From NCBI RefSeq assembly GCF_964204645.1, contig NC_134031.1:18471307-18535306 (forward strand): a DNA stretch of 64,000 nucleotides, in the 5' to 3' direction. Source of the stretch: Tubulanus polymorphus. Lineage: Eukaryota; Nemertea; Palaeonemertea; Tubulaniformes; Tubulanidae. Both the position numbers and the translations under genes were made by a program. The notes below the pieces were generated by a model. The model saw only the letters and a list, made by a program, of their open reading frames with translations. It ran no database searches and was not told where the DNA came from. Below, one piece after another: positions 10,984 to 21,434 of the stretch (positions are counted from its first letter, which is position 1; every line of letters starts with the position of its first letter).

Positions 10984-11424
10984 TTAAAACCCCGACTCAT
11001 CCGAGGCGCTTTGCAGCTTGGAAAAAGTCATGTCGTTACTAAAGCCTCTTTCGGTGCATGTGATACGAGCTGACAATTCTTGGAAAATTTTACTGCGGAT
11101 TATTATGTAAAATACGAAGATCCCAGCGGGATTTGAAATCATTTTGAGCAAATGATTTGCGACGTCGTCGATGCATCTTAAAGACACCGTCGATCTAAAA
11201 GCAGATATATTAGAATATTGAGACCAAAATGTTGCAGGGAGCTGCTCAAAATTTCTCAGAATCTTCTCAGACGCAAATAATCCATTCTCGGTAAACAGAA
11301 ATGTGACTTCGATTTCTAATGATTGAAAATATATATATTGAAACGTGGATGACCGAGTTACGACAACTAGCGGATCCTCACTTGCCAAAAGTGGAATCCT
11401 CGATTGCCGCAGTAAACACTGCAT
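10984..11424 (-). CDS. Orphan open frame, 146 codons, partly made of repeat
   Basis: From the first ATG (11422-11424) the minus-strand frame runs 146 codons to 10984. The N-terminal ~20 residues are encoded by the 73-bp tandem repeat. The remaining ~120 residues (including SLEIEVTFLFTENGLFASEK) lie in unique DNA and look less biased than most chance frames here. No domain, signal peptide or splice signal is recognised. It may be a fragment of an old gene or simply a lucky frame. Confidence 0.12.
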   Translation of the reverse strand: MQCLLRQSRIPLLASEDPLVVVTRSSTFQYIYFQSLEIEVTFLFTENGLFASEKILRNFEQLPATFWSQYSNISAFRSTVSLRCIDDVANHLLKMISNPAGIFVFYIIIRSKIFQELSARITCTERGFSNDMTFSKLQSASDESGF

Positions 11425-11640
11425 GCATACTAGTGACACCTGGTGTATCCTCAGCTGCCACAAGTGGAATCTTCGATTGACGCAGTAATTACTGCATGCA
11501 CACTAGTGACACCTGGTTGATTCTCACTTGCCACAAGTGGAATCTTCGATTGACGCCTTAATTACTGCATTCACACAAGTGACACCTGGTGTATCCTCAC
11601 CTGCCATTAGTGGAATCCTCGATTGCCGCAGTAGCGATAT
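11368..11640. repeat. 73-bp tandem array, about 3.8 copies
   Basis: Copies begin near 11368, 11441, 11514 and 11587, giving a constant 73-base period. Each holds the ordered words TATCCTCACCTGCCA, AAGTGGAATC, TTCGATTGACGCAGTAATT and CTAGTGACACCTGG. CACTTGCCACAAGTG within the unit is a near-perfect short inverted repeat. A single related copy lies on the minus strand near 52.2 kb. Confidence 0.9.
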
Positions 11641-11644
11641 CCAT

Positions 11645-12515
11645 ATATAAACTCTGTTTAACTATCAACAAACTTCGTTTATCGAGAACAGTTTTTGCTG
11701 CGAGTGTAACGAAATCTGACAGTGTAACCAGTTCTATTGTTTTCCAGACAATATCTCCGCTTATTTGTTTTCGGAGAAAATATTCCGTTCGCAGGGCAGA
11801 AAAACCGTCGCTGCAGACGTTATCTGTTATTTTTCCCTGGCAGAGCCATCGCGTCACTAATGACGTCTAGCCCCCGGGCTTGTCGAAAGCGTACTTTCAC
11901 CGAGGCAAAAATATATCCCCGGCAAAAATATGCAACCAACGAATATTTTATCCAACGAAACACAAACACGCGATAACTCGCAATTAATTGCATACACGCA
12001 TTTCGGTAAAAGTTTTGGAGATGTTTTGTAGTTATTAGATTAGAGGCCGTTCTGAAATTGATTTTTCGTTACGAGAAAATTCTGTTAAATTGTCGCAGCA
12101 CGAAAGGAAGAGAAACGGAACGTCACGTGGGTTTCATTATATGAAAAAAGAAAAAGCATTTGAAAATCAATCGAAGATTTTTGAGATTGATTTTTCTCCT
12201 CGTAACAAGGTGCAAAACCGGGCATCAAACGACGCTATCTAATGGATGATTAACATGTTATAATAACACGAGGTATCTAGATACACTAGATGCACTAGAT
12301 ACACTACATAGAGCGACGTTTTAGAAATCACTCCGACGAAAAACAAATTTGGATCTCAATTTCACGTCACGTGACCAGTGTGACACGACACATTTTCACG
12401 GATGTTTGCAGCGTTAACTGAAAAGTGACATCAAGAAATAATGAATTTGCGGTAAAAAAATTTCTTACGACCCCTTTTCGAAAATGACCTTAACGGAAAA
12501 TATCCGACGATATAG
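11645..12515. other. Noncoding stretch, nothing recognised
   Basis: Short frames occur on both strands at 11.6-11.98 kb, without recognisable protein. A short direct repeat of TAGATACACTA lies around 12279-12306. Confidence 0.3.
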
Positions 12516-12519
12516 ACGG

Positions 12520-12665
12520 TGTAGCTAAGCGGTTCGGTAGCTAGGTGGTTTCATAATCTTGGTATTTTGTTAGGGAGGTATTTCGGTAGCTAGCTGGTGC
12601 GGTAGCTAAGTTGTCAGTGCGCAGTATTTTGTTAGCTGAGTGGCGCAGTAGCTGGTTCAGTACCT
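12520..12665. repeat. Imperfect tandem repeat (GGTAGCTAGGTGGT words)
   Basis: The words GGTAGCTAAG, CGGTAGCTAGGTGGT, CGGTAGCTAGCTGG and GCAGTAGCTGG recur. The phrase GTATTTTGTTAG is repeated about 60 bases apart, suggesting an eroded ~60-bp unit. Confidence 0.65.
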
Positions 12666-12689
12666 ATTTCAAATTCTTATCCTGCAGCG

Positions 12690-12785
12690 CTATTCTTCCT
12701 CTTTCTGCCTCTCGGCTCTCTCTCTTCCTCTCCCTCTCTTTCTTTGCACTCTCTCCCCTCTCTCTGCTCTCCCCTTCTTTCATTT
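12690..12785. repeat. CT-rich polypyrimidine tract
   Basis: A run of TCTCTC/CCTCTC words with few purines. The opposite strand gives the K/R/E-rich tail of a frame without an ATG start. Confidence 0.8.
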
Positions 12786-13369
12786 TATACACCGTCATTA
12801 AATTCTTTTTTTCGCGTTCGATAAAGGTGGCATTCGATGATATTTTGATGTCAGATAAAACGATATAAACGATACTTAACGCGACACAACACGAAACCGC
12901 CACCAGTAGAGTGCGAGTCGTGACGGTGCGTATCACTAGTGGTTACTTTTAATGAAAATCGTTTTCTGGCCCCGGGGGGTCGTGTCGTTACGAACATCGA
13001 AACCGTGTCCGCTGATATCAGATTTTAAAAGTAAAACCGACGCCGGAACTATAGAGAGAACGTTACAGCTTTTATCGGTCGTTACGATAAACAAGAACTT
13101 CCGAGTTAAAAAGATTGCTGTCATCGGAAAATTGAATTATAAAAGAGGAGGGTTATTCACTGAGTGTGTCTCGACATAAATGGAAGCAAACTAAACTAGA
13201 GATCCCTATCGCTGCTGTTGTAGGAATCTACATGAAGATCTATCATAGTGAAATCTCGTTGACGTTACGCGTATACCGCCTGAAGAGAGCATTTCGAATA
13301 AACAATAATTTATAGGGTCGCTAGTGATTGTCTCGTTAAAATACCCGAGTTCTAGATCTGATGATATAG

Positions 13370-13382
13370 GAAGAGAGAGAGG

Positions 13383-13459
<77 letters not shown>
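13370..13459. repeat. (AG)n microsatellite
   Basis: AG dinucleotide run with two small interruptions (GGGGG near 13381, AAG near 13440). It is continuous with the GGGA tract. Confidence 0.95.
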
Positions 13460-13460
<1 letters not shown>

Positions 13461-13650
13461 GGAGGGAGGGAGGGAGGGAGGGAGGGAGGGAGGGAGGGAG
13501 GGAGGGAGGGAGGGAGGGAGGGAGGGAGGGAGGGAGGGAGGGAGGGAGGGAGGGAGGGAGGGAGGGAGGGAGGGAGGGAGGGAGGGAGGGAGGGAGGGAG
13601 GGAGGGAGGGAGGGAGGGAGGGAGGGAGGAGGGAGGGAGGGAGGGAGGGA
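13460..13650. repeat. (GGGA)n tract, about 190 bp
   Basis: About 47 near-perfect GGGA tetranucleotides with one GGAGGA interruption near 13628. Repeated GGG runs one base apart can form G-quadruplexes. The 122- and 151-codon frames through the tract (EGGR and PPSL repeats) are artefacts. Confidence 0.96.
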
Positions 13651-13659
13651 GAGGGGCTC

Positions 13660-14285
13660 ACGTCATTTACAGCGCACTATGATGCACTTTAATGGACAGA
13701 TTATTCCAGGTATGGGGATAGAGACAATTGATCTACTTAAGTCAGACCCGAATTCAGAACATTCTCGGTCAAAAAAGCTGCAAATCTATACCGTATTTTG
13801 ACGTGGCTCGCAATCATTTTAAATCGCTATAATTTATTCGTTCTACAGATAAAAACGCTTATAGTTGAAGGGATGTGAGTTGCAATACAATCATATGATC
13901 GTATGATTTGTCACTTTGTGATGAATTTGATGACAAAGCTTTTATATGTCTTTAAATCTGCTCACAGCCACAATCGAAACTTCCATCATTGACCCGAATA
14001 ACCGAATACAGACTTCGCACGAAATTCACAGGAGCCAAGAAAAAATGAATGAATCCAACAAAAAATTATGGATGCGTTTTGACTATGAACAAAAAATGAA
14101 CAAAAATGTTCATAAAAAAATGAACAAAAAAACTATTGGATGAAAGGACTCACTTAACCACATCATTGCACTGAATGTTATGTAATAAGACTCCCACTAG
14201 ACTGCTCTAAATCATTCAGAAAACAGAACACAACTTAACGTATTGTTTTACATGGTATAACTCAATTTTGCAAAAAAAGTGACTC
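13660..14285. other. AT-rich stretch with short internal repetition
   Basis: Between 14041 and 14135 the word AAAAAATGAAC recurs and ATGAACAAAAATGTTCAT forms a short hairpin. The 65-codon K/N/M-rich frame there is explained by this low complexity. Confidence 0.35.
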
Positions 14286-14289
14286 ATAA

Positions 14290-14800
14290 TATAATGACGC
14301 GCCAATCCATTCAATTCTATCCGGCTGTATTGAACGGTGAAGAGCGCGCTTGAATCGTGTTTAAGCGGCGTGAAAATAGCTTCCACCCGAAGCCGAGAAT
14401 CTTTTTTTAAAGATTGATTCGCGCGGGTTCATCATCGGATTTAAAACCTATCCTCCGCAGCGACTCTTCTCTTAGTTAATGAACTCGATGCAGCAGCGAC
14501 GCAGATATCAATACGCCAGGACGTATAACCACTTAATTGTGAAATTATTCTTACGCCGAATTAGACTTAAATTCGTTTTTAACGGCGCGGGCGGAATCAA
14601 CGGCCGGCTGAGAGCGCATGCGCGCGAGTCCCCTCTCCGTCTTGATGTACGTAATTAATATTCTTCTTCGGTAATCTACAAATTAAAGTTTATTACTCCA
14701 CCGGAAACCATCAATGCGCTGTGGATTTAATGAATTATTTAATTTCTTAAAACGCATTCAAAAATCATTAGTCACCACGCATTGGGTTCGTAATTACATT
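14290..14800. promoter_or_regulatory. Possible regulatory block with NRF1-type palindrome
   Basis: A CpG-rich segment (GAGCGCGC, GGCGCGGGCGG) contains the perfect palindrome GCGCATGCGC (14614-14623), the core NRF1 consensus. It is followed by AT-rich homeodomain-like words (GTAATTAATATT, TTTAATGAATTATT). No open frame crosses it. The mix of CpG and TAATTA words resembles developmental enhancers or a CpG promoter; this is inference from composition. Confidence 0.3.
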
Positions 14801-16070
14801 TTTATGGAGCCACAGAGCGAGATAGAAATTGAATTAAGATTTGTAGTAAATATCTTTATATCTGTCATTCGCGGAACAGGAAAATGAAAATTAAAATATG
14901 GTTGAAATTGAAAACAAATTGCAACCAAAATAAAAAGTGACAAGGAGGAATTTTGATATTGCATTTATACGATTGAAATTAAGACAAATCTGAAATTTTC
15001 ATTTTGGAAATCATCCAACCGCTATCTCGGAACTTATATGAAAGATCTGAAATCTTATATTGAAAATCCTAGATCGTAGATCGTATACGCTCTCTCTCTC
15101 TCTCTACAAATTAGAAAAGCTTCTGGCAAATCAAATCTGCAAATTCGATGAACAAATTGGATCAATCCTTTACACACTCTCCTGGGCCTATCTATCGAAT
15201 AAGATATCTCAATATTTGCAAATGATATTCGAACCTGGCAGATATTTATCCGCTTGGATATTCTGGTTCGATCTACAAGAATGAAACCGCAGACAATTTG
15301 CTTTCAATTTGAACCTTATTTCAGTATTTTTCGAAGCCCTTTCGTGGACTTCTATCCACGAGCCTACATATAACCGTTAGATATCTGATTATAAGAAAGA
15401 CGAGAAAGATCTGATTTCTTACGGTAGGTGTGACAAAGAACGTGTACAAGAATAGCTCACGCATCTCAGATGATGCGACCGAATCTGATCATACAGAGTT
15501 ATTATAAACCTAATGGTTTAACGTTTATAAACTATGTTTGTCAGTTCGTTTGAATTGTAAGCACTTTATCCCAGATACGTTGTCGCCGCTGCCGCCGCTG
15601 CTGCTGTTTAACAGTGTTTTCACACTGAAAATCGTCTTTAATTAGATTTCTCTCATTCAATTTCACATAAAAGCTCGTAGAAATAACACCTTTCACGAGA
15701 GATGTTCTGTTAACTATTTGCAGTCACGTTGCAAAGCGATTTCTTTTGATGTCCCAGTCTTTGGAAATCGGGCCTATTATTTGCGTAGCTGCCGAGCGAG
15801 AGAGATAGGAAAAGGTGAATCGGGCGAACGGAAATGATGAAGAGTAGCACATTCCGAGGGTATTCACAAATCGCAATAAAGCGAAAAAAAAACCGAAGAC
15901 GACGATGCTTACTTTCTTTGAAGAAAGAAATTACGTAAACGAATGGAAAAAAATCTCCTCATAATTCGACAAGCAGAACACACTACCGCGCGGTTACCGA
16001 GCTTCGGGTTTAATTCGTATCGGGTTCGATTCGTTATCTTATCGATGACGTGACGACTCCTATACACGCG
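14801..16070. other. Noncoding stretch, nothing recognised
   Basis: AT-rich DNA. A short CT run lies near 15090, and a GCCGCTGCCGCCGCTGCTGC triplet run near 15585-15605. Open frames are short and featureless. Confidence 0.3.
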
Positions 16071-16075
16071 CAATA

Positions 16076-16147
16076 GGCAAACCGGCAAACCGGCAAACCG
16101 GCAAACCGGCAAACCGGCAAACCGGCAAACCGGCAAACCGGCAAACC
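16076..16147. repeat. 8-bp microsatellite, (GGCAAACC)9
   Basis: Nine perfect copies of GGCAAACC, followed by two degenerate copies reaching 16165. The minus-strand frame repeating GLPVCRFA is a by-product: three units make 24 bases with no stop. Confidence 0.96.
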
Positions 16148-16169
16148 AGGCGGGCAAACCAGGCGGTTA

Positions 16170-17800
16170 TCTGATATAAGAGACTATACCGATTGCGAAT
16201 ACGACGATAAACAGGGGAAAAAAATTCAAAACACGGAAACTTTGGAGGGTGTTTTTTCTCATTTCATGCATTAATGATATAGTCAGACATTTCTCGCCTC
16301 GACATTTTGCGAAAAAAAATTTCCCGCGTTTTCCAGCTCGGGGCCTGTTTTTTACCGGCATTTTCACTAGCGGAGCAGGAAAAAACTAACCGGCAACCGC
16401 TCATGAAAACCGGAGACTTTAGATCGAATATTGCTCGTTAAAGTACGATGTCGCTGCCCACGACTGTTACGACGACTGATATTCAACACTGCAAGCAATT
16501 TGCACAGATCACCACCGCACATAATTTGTCATCTGATCACAGAGACTGAAAACAGCTGTATATGACCCCTGAATAAATTCGCGCAGTGTTCGAACCTATT
16601 TAACAGTTGGTTAAACAACTGCAGACATCATAAATGCTTATCACAGACCGGTAATGGGATCTGCACAAACGACCATCGGTTGATGATGTATGACCCCCCG
16701 CGGAGTTGGTAAAACACTGGTCAGCACTCCTTCACTGGTCTCAATACGGTACTTATAAATCACTATACCCAGACAAAGTGTCCGGGAAAATGCTATGTAA
16801 CAAATCCTAACGTCCGAGGAAACTAGGTTCGGCGTGCGGCTCTTAAAACTATGATGTGTATTGTACACTGCGAGACATTGACAAGGCTTTGCAAGGCCCA
16901 CATGGAAAAGCACACTTCAATCTTTTTAAATTTATATATCTTTTCTCTCTCTTTTTTGAATTGTTTAACTTGTTATAATGTATCGCTTTACTGTGAAATA
17001 AATTGAAATTGACCCTTAAATTTTGGTAACAATCGAAGATACAATCTGAGGCTTTAACGTTATGTCCGTTTAGGTCTTTTATTCAACTCATTTTCATTGA
17101 AAATGGAAAGAGTGGCACGTTTTCTGAAATTTCGAAAAAGTGGAGGTTGGGCTTTCACGCCCATTGAATATGGACCTGTACACATTACTAATTAGTTTCG
17201 TCCATGTTTATATAAACTCAATTTTCAATAGGTTTATCGCTGCTTGGTTCGTGTTTGATATCGATCGAACGCTCGCTCGAAACCAATTCGCGCCAGTTCA
17301 ATTCCGGAATGCAGAACGCGAGGGCGTGAGTCCAACATCCTTTGTCCATCTCTATTGACACAAACACACGTCATTGAATATGTGTATGTTTGTGTATATA
17401 TCCGCTTATATTAAATATCTCATATCATCAAATATCTACATCAAACAGTGTATCGTCACCGACGTTTCGGGGGCTGCAGGAATGCGTTATTTGTCTTAGT
17501 AATGATAACTTCCCTGTTTAGATAGCGAAGACAGGACGGCATCGTGTTGTTAGACTTGTTGAAGCGCCGCATGAAAATTATACCCGCAGGCTACTGAATG
17601 TAACGTGTTGAGAGCGTAATTATTTGAAACCTTATCCGCGTAAAATGGAAAAATTAAACGGTTTTCGTGTATTTTCTAACTGCTTAAAACGAAAACCTAT
17701 TATAAATGGACTTCTTAAAATAGAGATTTCTAAACTTTTAACTTTTAAAGAAAACTTCACGAACTGATTAGAAAAACCCCGAAATTACGACAAAAATCTA
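16170..17800. other. Noncoding stretch, nothing recognised
   Basis: Short frames on both strands without protein features. GTGTATGTTTGTGTATAT near 17380 is mildly repetitive. No RNA gene seen. Confidence 0.3.
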
Positions 17801-17804
17801 CGCG

Positions 17805-17985
17805 AGTAGTGACGTTTCGAATCAATTATATGAACCACTATCAGTGTTTTGGAATTGGCTCAAGTCGAAACGTCGCGTTTTGAAAATGTTTGATAGAAAT
17901 GAAGTCTAAACGTCACTTCTCTATTAGTTTTGAAAACCACTCTGATAGAATCGTGTCAAAGCGTCCATTCTCCCTTAGTTTTTCT
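17805..17985. repeat. Cluster of 40-50 bp GTCGAAACGTC modules (family D)
   Basis: One minus-oriented copy (GTAGTGACGTTTCGAATC, about 17807) is followed by three plus-oriented copies near 17862 (AAGTCGAAACGTCG), 17902 (AAGTCTAAACGTCACTTC) and 17952 (GTGTCAAAGCGTCCATTC). The copies share TTAGTTTTTGAAAA-type tails. The same modules in an inverted cluster lie at 50.5 kb. GTCGAAACGTC also occurs in the hammerhead-like families, but CTGANGA is missing here. Confidence 0.6.
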
Positions 17986-17989
17986 TCAC

Positions 17990-18985
17990 AATTGTGGTTT
18001 TTTTCTCCAATCGAATACAGACGGTAATTTGTTTATGGAAACCAATACGAACTGCTCAACAACGCATGAAAATATGCCTCAGATTAAAACACATTCAAAT
18101 TCATTGAAACTTCTTTATCAGAAATCAAAATTTCACAACCCGATACCGCTAAAAACCATTCAATGAAAATCTATGTTAGAAAAAAAGAAAAACTAAAAAT
18201 ACAAATTGGAATCGATTGCAATCATTAAGGTCCGTAGGTCTTTATTATTGCCCTTTACTTAAAACCAATTAGATTTTCAGTTATATCTAAGTTCTGTAGC
18301 CTGAGCTGAGTTATGCAGTTTAAAATTCTATTTGAGACTTATAATATTGTAGATACGTAAGAATTTCTCTACCTAAATAAATTTCTAATTTCTGAAAATT
18401 AGAATTTTTCGCCTGTGAAATTAATTGAATTTAACGTCGAAAATTGTTTCCTACCTTTCCGTTTATTTCGTGGAGGGCAACAAAACCCGGCAGACAAAAT
18501 CCGTGACACAGGTGTTCGACGAGGGAGTCTATTCCAATGACAGCGCGCTACAGCGATCCAGCGAACTGGTGAATCTTCCCAGCAGCCTTCGCGCGTCGTT
18601 CGCAAATTGCCGGCGCAACGGAAGTGTCGGCTGGATCGAAAATCGAAACCGGTACATCGTTGCGCGTTGCCACGCCGAAGATTCTGCACCCGAGTTATTA
18701 ATGCACTTGCATTTACATTGACGGAAACCGAAGCCGGTCGGCAAACAGCGAAAAGTAGCAAAAACTGGTTTTCATTTCATGGTTTTATGAGCAACGTTTT
18801 TATTAGTAAAACATTGGGTATAAGAATCATCAAATCGTCCCCGACGTTTACACAACACTCTCGTTAAATCCTGAACTTCACATATTCGCTGTCACGTACG
18901 GTTTTATAGTCGATGAATAACGACAACTAGTTCGATGAATTGTTGTTTGACTGTTTGCACTTTTTCCGATGTTTTTACTGATAAT
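17990..18985. other. Noncoding stretch with one GC-richer block
   Basis: Around 18480-18730 the composition rises in GC and frames of 98 and 120 codons overlap on opposite strands. Neither begins with a usable ATG, and no domain, splice site pair or homology is recognised. It could hold an exon, but nothing decides the strand. Confidence 0.2.
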
Positions 18986-18989
18986 TCAA

Positions 18990-19105
18990 TTCTGAACCTA
19001 GTTCCACAGCAGTTGTGTGGGTTTGAATTGACTGTAGATCTAGTTCCACGATTGCGTGGATTTAGATTTGATTTTTTTTGTATTCAGTTTTACAGTTGCG
19101 TGGGT
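18990..19105 (+). repeat. 39-bp-family minisatellite, short array
   Basis: About three degenerate units with CTAGTTCCACAGCAGTTGTG, CTAGTTCCACGATTGCGTGG and CAGTTTTACAGTTGCGTGGG. Confidence 0.7.
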
Positions 19106-19486
19106 TTTATCATGAACTATAATAGTCTAATAATAGTCTATAATAGTATAATAATTTATCATCTTTGGGTCCATTTTCGCGCAGAAGGGACATAGCTAAT
19201 TACCAGTAATTCTTCTCGATTCTAGAAAGAGATAAGCATACGCACTGATGTACACATACAGGCTGAAAAGAAGAAAAAGAGCTCCTCATCAATATGTAAA
19301 ACCAGCGCCAATTAATCAATTAATTCATCCATCGCAATGCAGCCACACACATTCACATACACATATAGACGCACACACGCAATCGCAACAGATTAAATAC
19401 TCTTAGAACAACTACATAATGACGTATGATACTCTTATAGCAGATATAACGACTTTGCATTTACCCTTATAGTGATTATAGCGGCT

Positions 19487-19797
19487 CTCCTGTCTCTTTC
19501 TCTCCCTCACCGTTCTCTCATCTCCCCATCCCTCCGTCTCCCCCTTTCTCTCCCTCGCCCTTTCCCCTTTCTCTCCCTCTCTCACGCTCTCTTCCTCCAT
19601 TTATCTCTATTTTCTCACTTCTCTCCCCCTTCTTTCTCTCTCTTTCTCACTCTCTCTTCCCACTCACCATGCTCTACCTCTCTTACTCATATTGTGTTCC
19701 CTTCTCCATCTCTCTCTCTTTAGCACTCTCTCACTCTCCCTCCCTTCCATCCTCTCTTTCCACACTCTCCCATCCTCTTTTTCTCCCTCTCCATTCA
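19487..19797. repeat. Long polypyrimidine tract, about 310 bp
   Basis: Almost purely C and T on the plus strand (CTCTCTC, CCCTTTC, TCTTCCTCC words) with rare A or G. Homopurine/homopyrimidine stretches of this length can adopt triplex (H-DNA) structure. The S/L/P-rich open frame is an artefact. Confidence 0.9.
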
Positions 19798-19799
19798 TA

Positions 19800-20400
19800 A
19801 GAGTAAATGTTGTGGTGGAATAATGATCCGTGCGCTGATTCTAAACTCGAGGCGCAAACGTGAGACTGTATTTTAGATGTATACAATTAAACATACATCG
19901 ATACAAGCGGTAACTTTCATATCGTATCTTTGTAACTAACGACGAATAAAAAAATAGTATGATTACGAAATGGTGCATAGGATACTTTTACAACGGCCAT
20001 GAGTTTTATTCGAATCCAGAGTTCCTAAATTTGTTCTTCTGATTATATTTGAACACCGGTGTCAAATTTAAACCGACGACGATTCGCGATACTGACAGAG
20101 CTAAGTTGTTGTAGTGGGATGAAGGCTACACTGAAAATCTCAGGTAACCAACCGGTGGGTTTTCATAGCCCCGAAAACCTCGGCCTTTCGGGTTTAAAAT
20201 GTCTAAGAATTAAAATTCTAAGTACCTCGAAGAACATTCTATATATAACATCTAAAGTTCGTTTCCAGCCCAGATTTATTCATATTTTAACCAGGAGCAC
20301 TGTTCTGATTCTACACTAGTCAAATTTGAAAGGTTTCGATGAGGAACCGGTTGAAAAATTCTCGATTAAAACCAAGTAAAGGAGTCAAACTTAACCAAAA
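19800..20400. other. Noncoding stretch, nothing recognised
   Basis: AT-rich; one 86-codon frame without recognisable features. Confidence 0.3.
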
Positions 20401-20404
20401 ACTG

Positions 20405-20500
20405 TGGAACTCAACGAGTCAAACTCGACGAGTTTGAGGATTCAACTACTCAGACTCGACACGTCAAACTCGACGATTAACCTAGTCGAACTGAACTATT
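20405..20500. repeat. Imperfect short repeat (GTCAAACTCGACGA words)
   Basis: GAGTCAAACTCGACGAG and CGTCAAACTCGACGAT recur, with the related CAGACTCGACA between them. The period is irregular. Confidence 0.6.
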
Positions 20501-20829
20501 GATTTTGAAAGAGGTTCCTGGTTTCTGGATTCTGCACATCCACAATAAATGCAATGAATATATTATCGGAAAACTTAATTTTCGATCGTTTTTTGAATGA
20601 ATTTGAATTAGGATAAAAACCATTTTCCGTAAATGATAATTACATAATCAAAACAAAACAACGGCTGAAAGCGACAAGAAGGAAATCTTTTGAAGTTGAA
20701 TCAGCGAAAATCCGATTCATGCGATGATTATTCCATTGAATCATACAATATTGTGAGACTTGATGTGCTCTATTTGTTTACACATCCACTCAGTAATTTC
20801 ACTGTTCAGTCGCTGCATTGAATCGGTCT

Positions 20830-21160
20830 GGAGGAGATTGATTTTAGGAGAGCGGGGAATTTCTTCTGCAGTCCTGTTTGTACTCGATGCCCCACAGCCA
20901 CCCGCGCATTTGGAGCTCTCGAGGTTCTAGGTCCTGGATTGGAGCTGCGACCAATGGCTTTCTGTGACAGGATGGTTTGGGGCCTCTTATAGAGGGGAGA
21001 TGAGGGCTATTTCACGGCTCATGCCGAAAGCTATTGATATGCTGAAAGCTGGTGTTGCGGCAGCGCCCACTCTTCACCGGAACGAATTGAGGGCTTCCGG
21101 GAACGCAAATCGATTAGGGTTCCGAGATCTATCTCAATTTCCTACTCAGAACTGAGATGA
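20830..21160. other. GC-richer block with a weak open frame
   Basis: The frame from about 20931 to 21155 is open on the plus strand (contains GWFGASYRGEMRAISRLMPK). It has no ATG at its start and no recognised domain. Composition is higher in GC than its flanks. It could be an exon remnant or chance. Confidence 0.15.
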
Positions 21161-21228
21161 CATATTCTAATTGAAGTCTCATTGATTCAGCAATTGACTT
21201 TTGACAAGGTTATTGTATTTGGCATTAT

Positions 21229-21430
21229 GATTAGAAACCCACAAAGTTAAAAGATTTAAAAACGAAATTCATTTATTATTATAAGAATCATATCATTATA
21301 AGAATTATATTCATCATTATAAGAATAATATAATAATAAGAAGAATTATATTTATCATTATAAGAATTGATATCAGAAACTAAATGATATATAACGACTT
21401 ATTTCGGACTCCCTGAGACCATCGTCAGCT
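21229..21430 (-). mobile_element. Hammerhead-like element, family A, with AT-rich minisatellite inside
   Basis: Read on the minus strand: CTGACGA (21428-21422), a U, GGTCTC, loop AGG, GAGTCC, then GAAATAAGTCG. The stem is 5 of 6 pairs (one U-U mismatch). A tail follows that ends CGTTTTTAAATCTTTTAAC, as in the 57.7 kb copy. Between core and tail, words of the ATAATGATAAATATAATTCTT kind are tandemly repeated (about 21285-21370), lengthening this copy. CTGACGA fits the hammerhead CUGANGA consensus. No coding. Confidence 0.6.
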
Positions 21431-21434
21431 GTAA

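Noticed and set aside
12664-12936. Minus-strand frame whose start resembles a type II membrane anchor
   Set aside because: It begins at a GTG, with no upstream ATG before an in-frame stop and no good splice acceptor. Its charged second half is the CT/GA-rich tract.
13206-13692. Open frames of 122 and 151 codons
   Set aside because: Entirely explained by the (AG)n and (GGGA)n repeats.
15909-16157. Frame repeating GLPVCRFA
   Set aside because: Translation of the (GGCAAACC)9 microsatellite.
16076-16165. CRISPR-like array
   Set aside because: The 8-bp unit is contiguous without spacers; it is a microsatellite, and the genome is eukaryotic.
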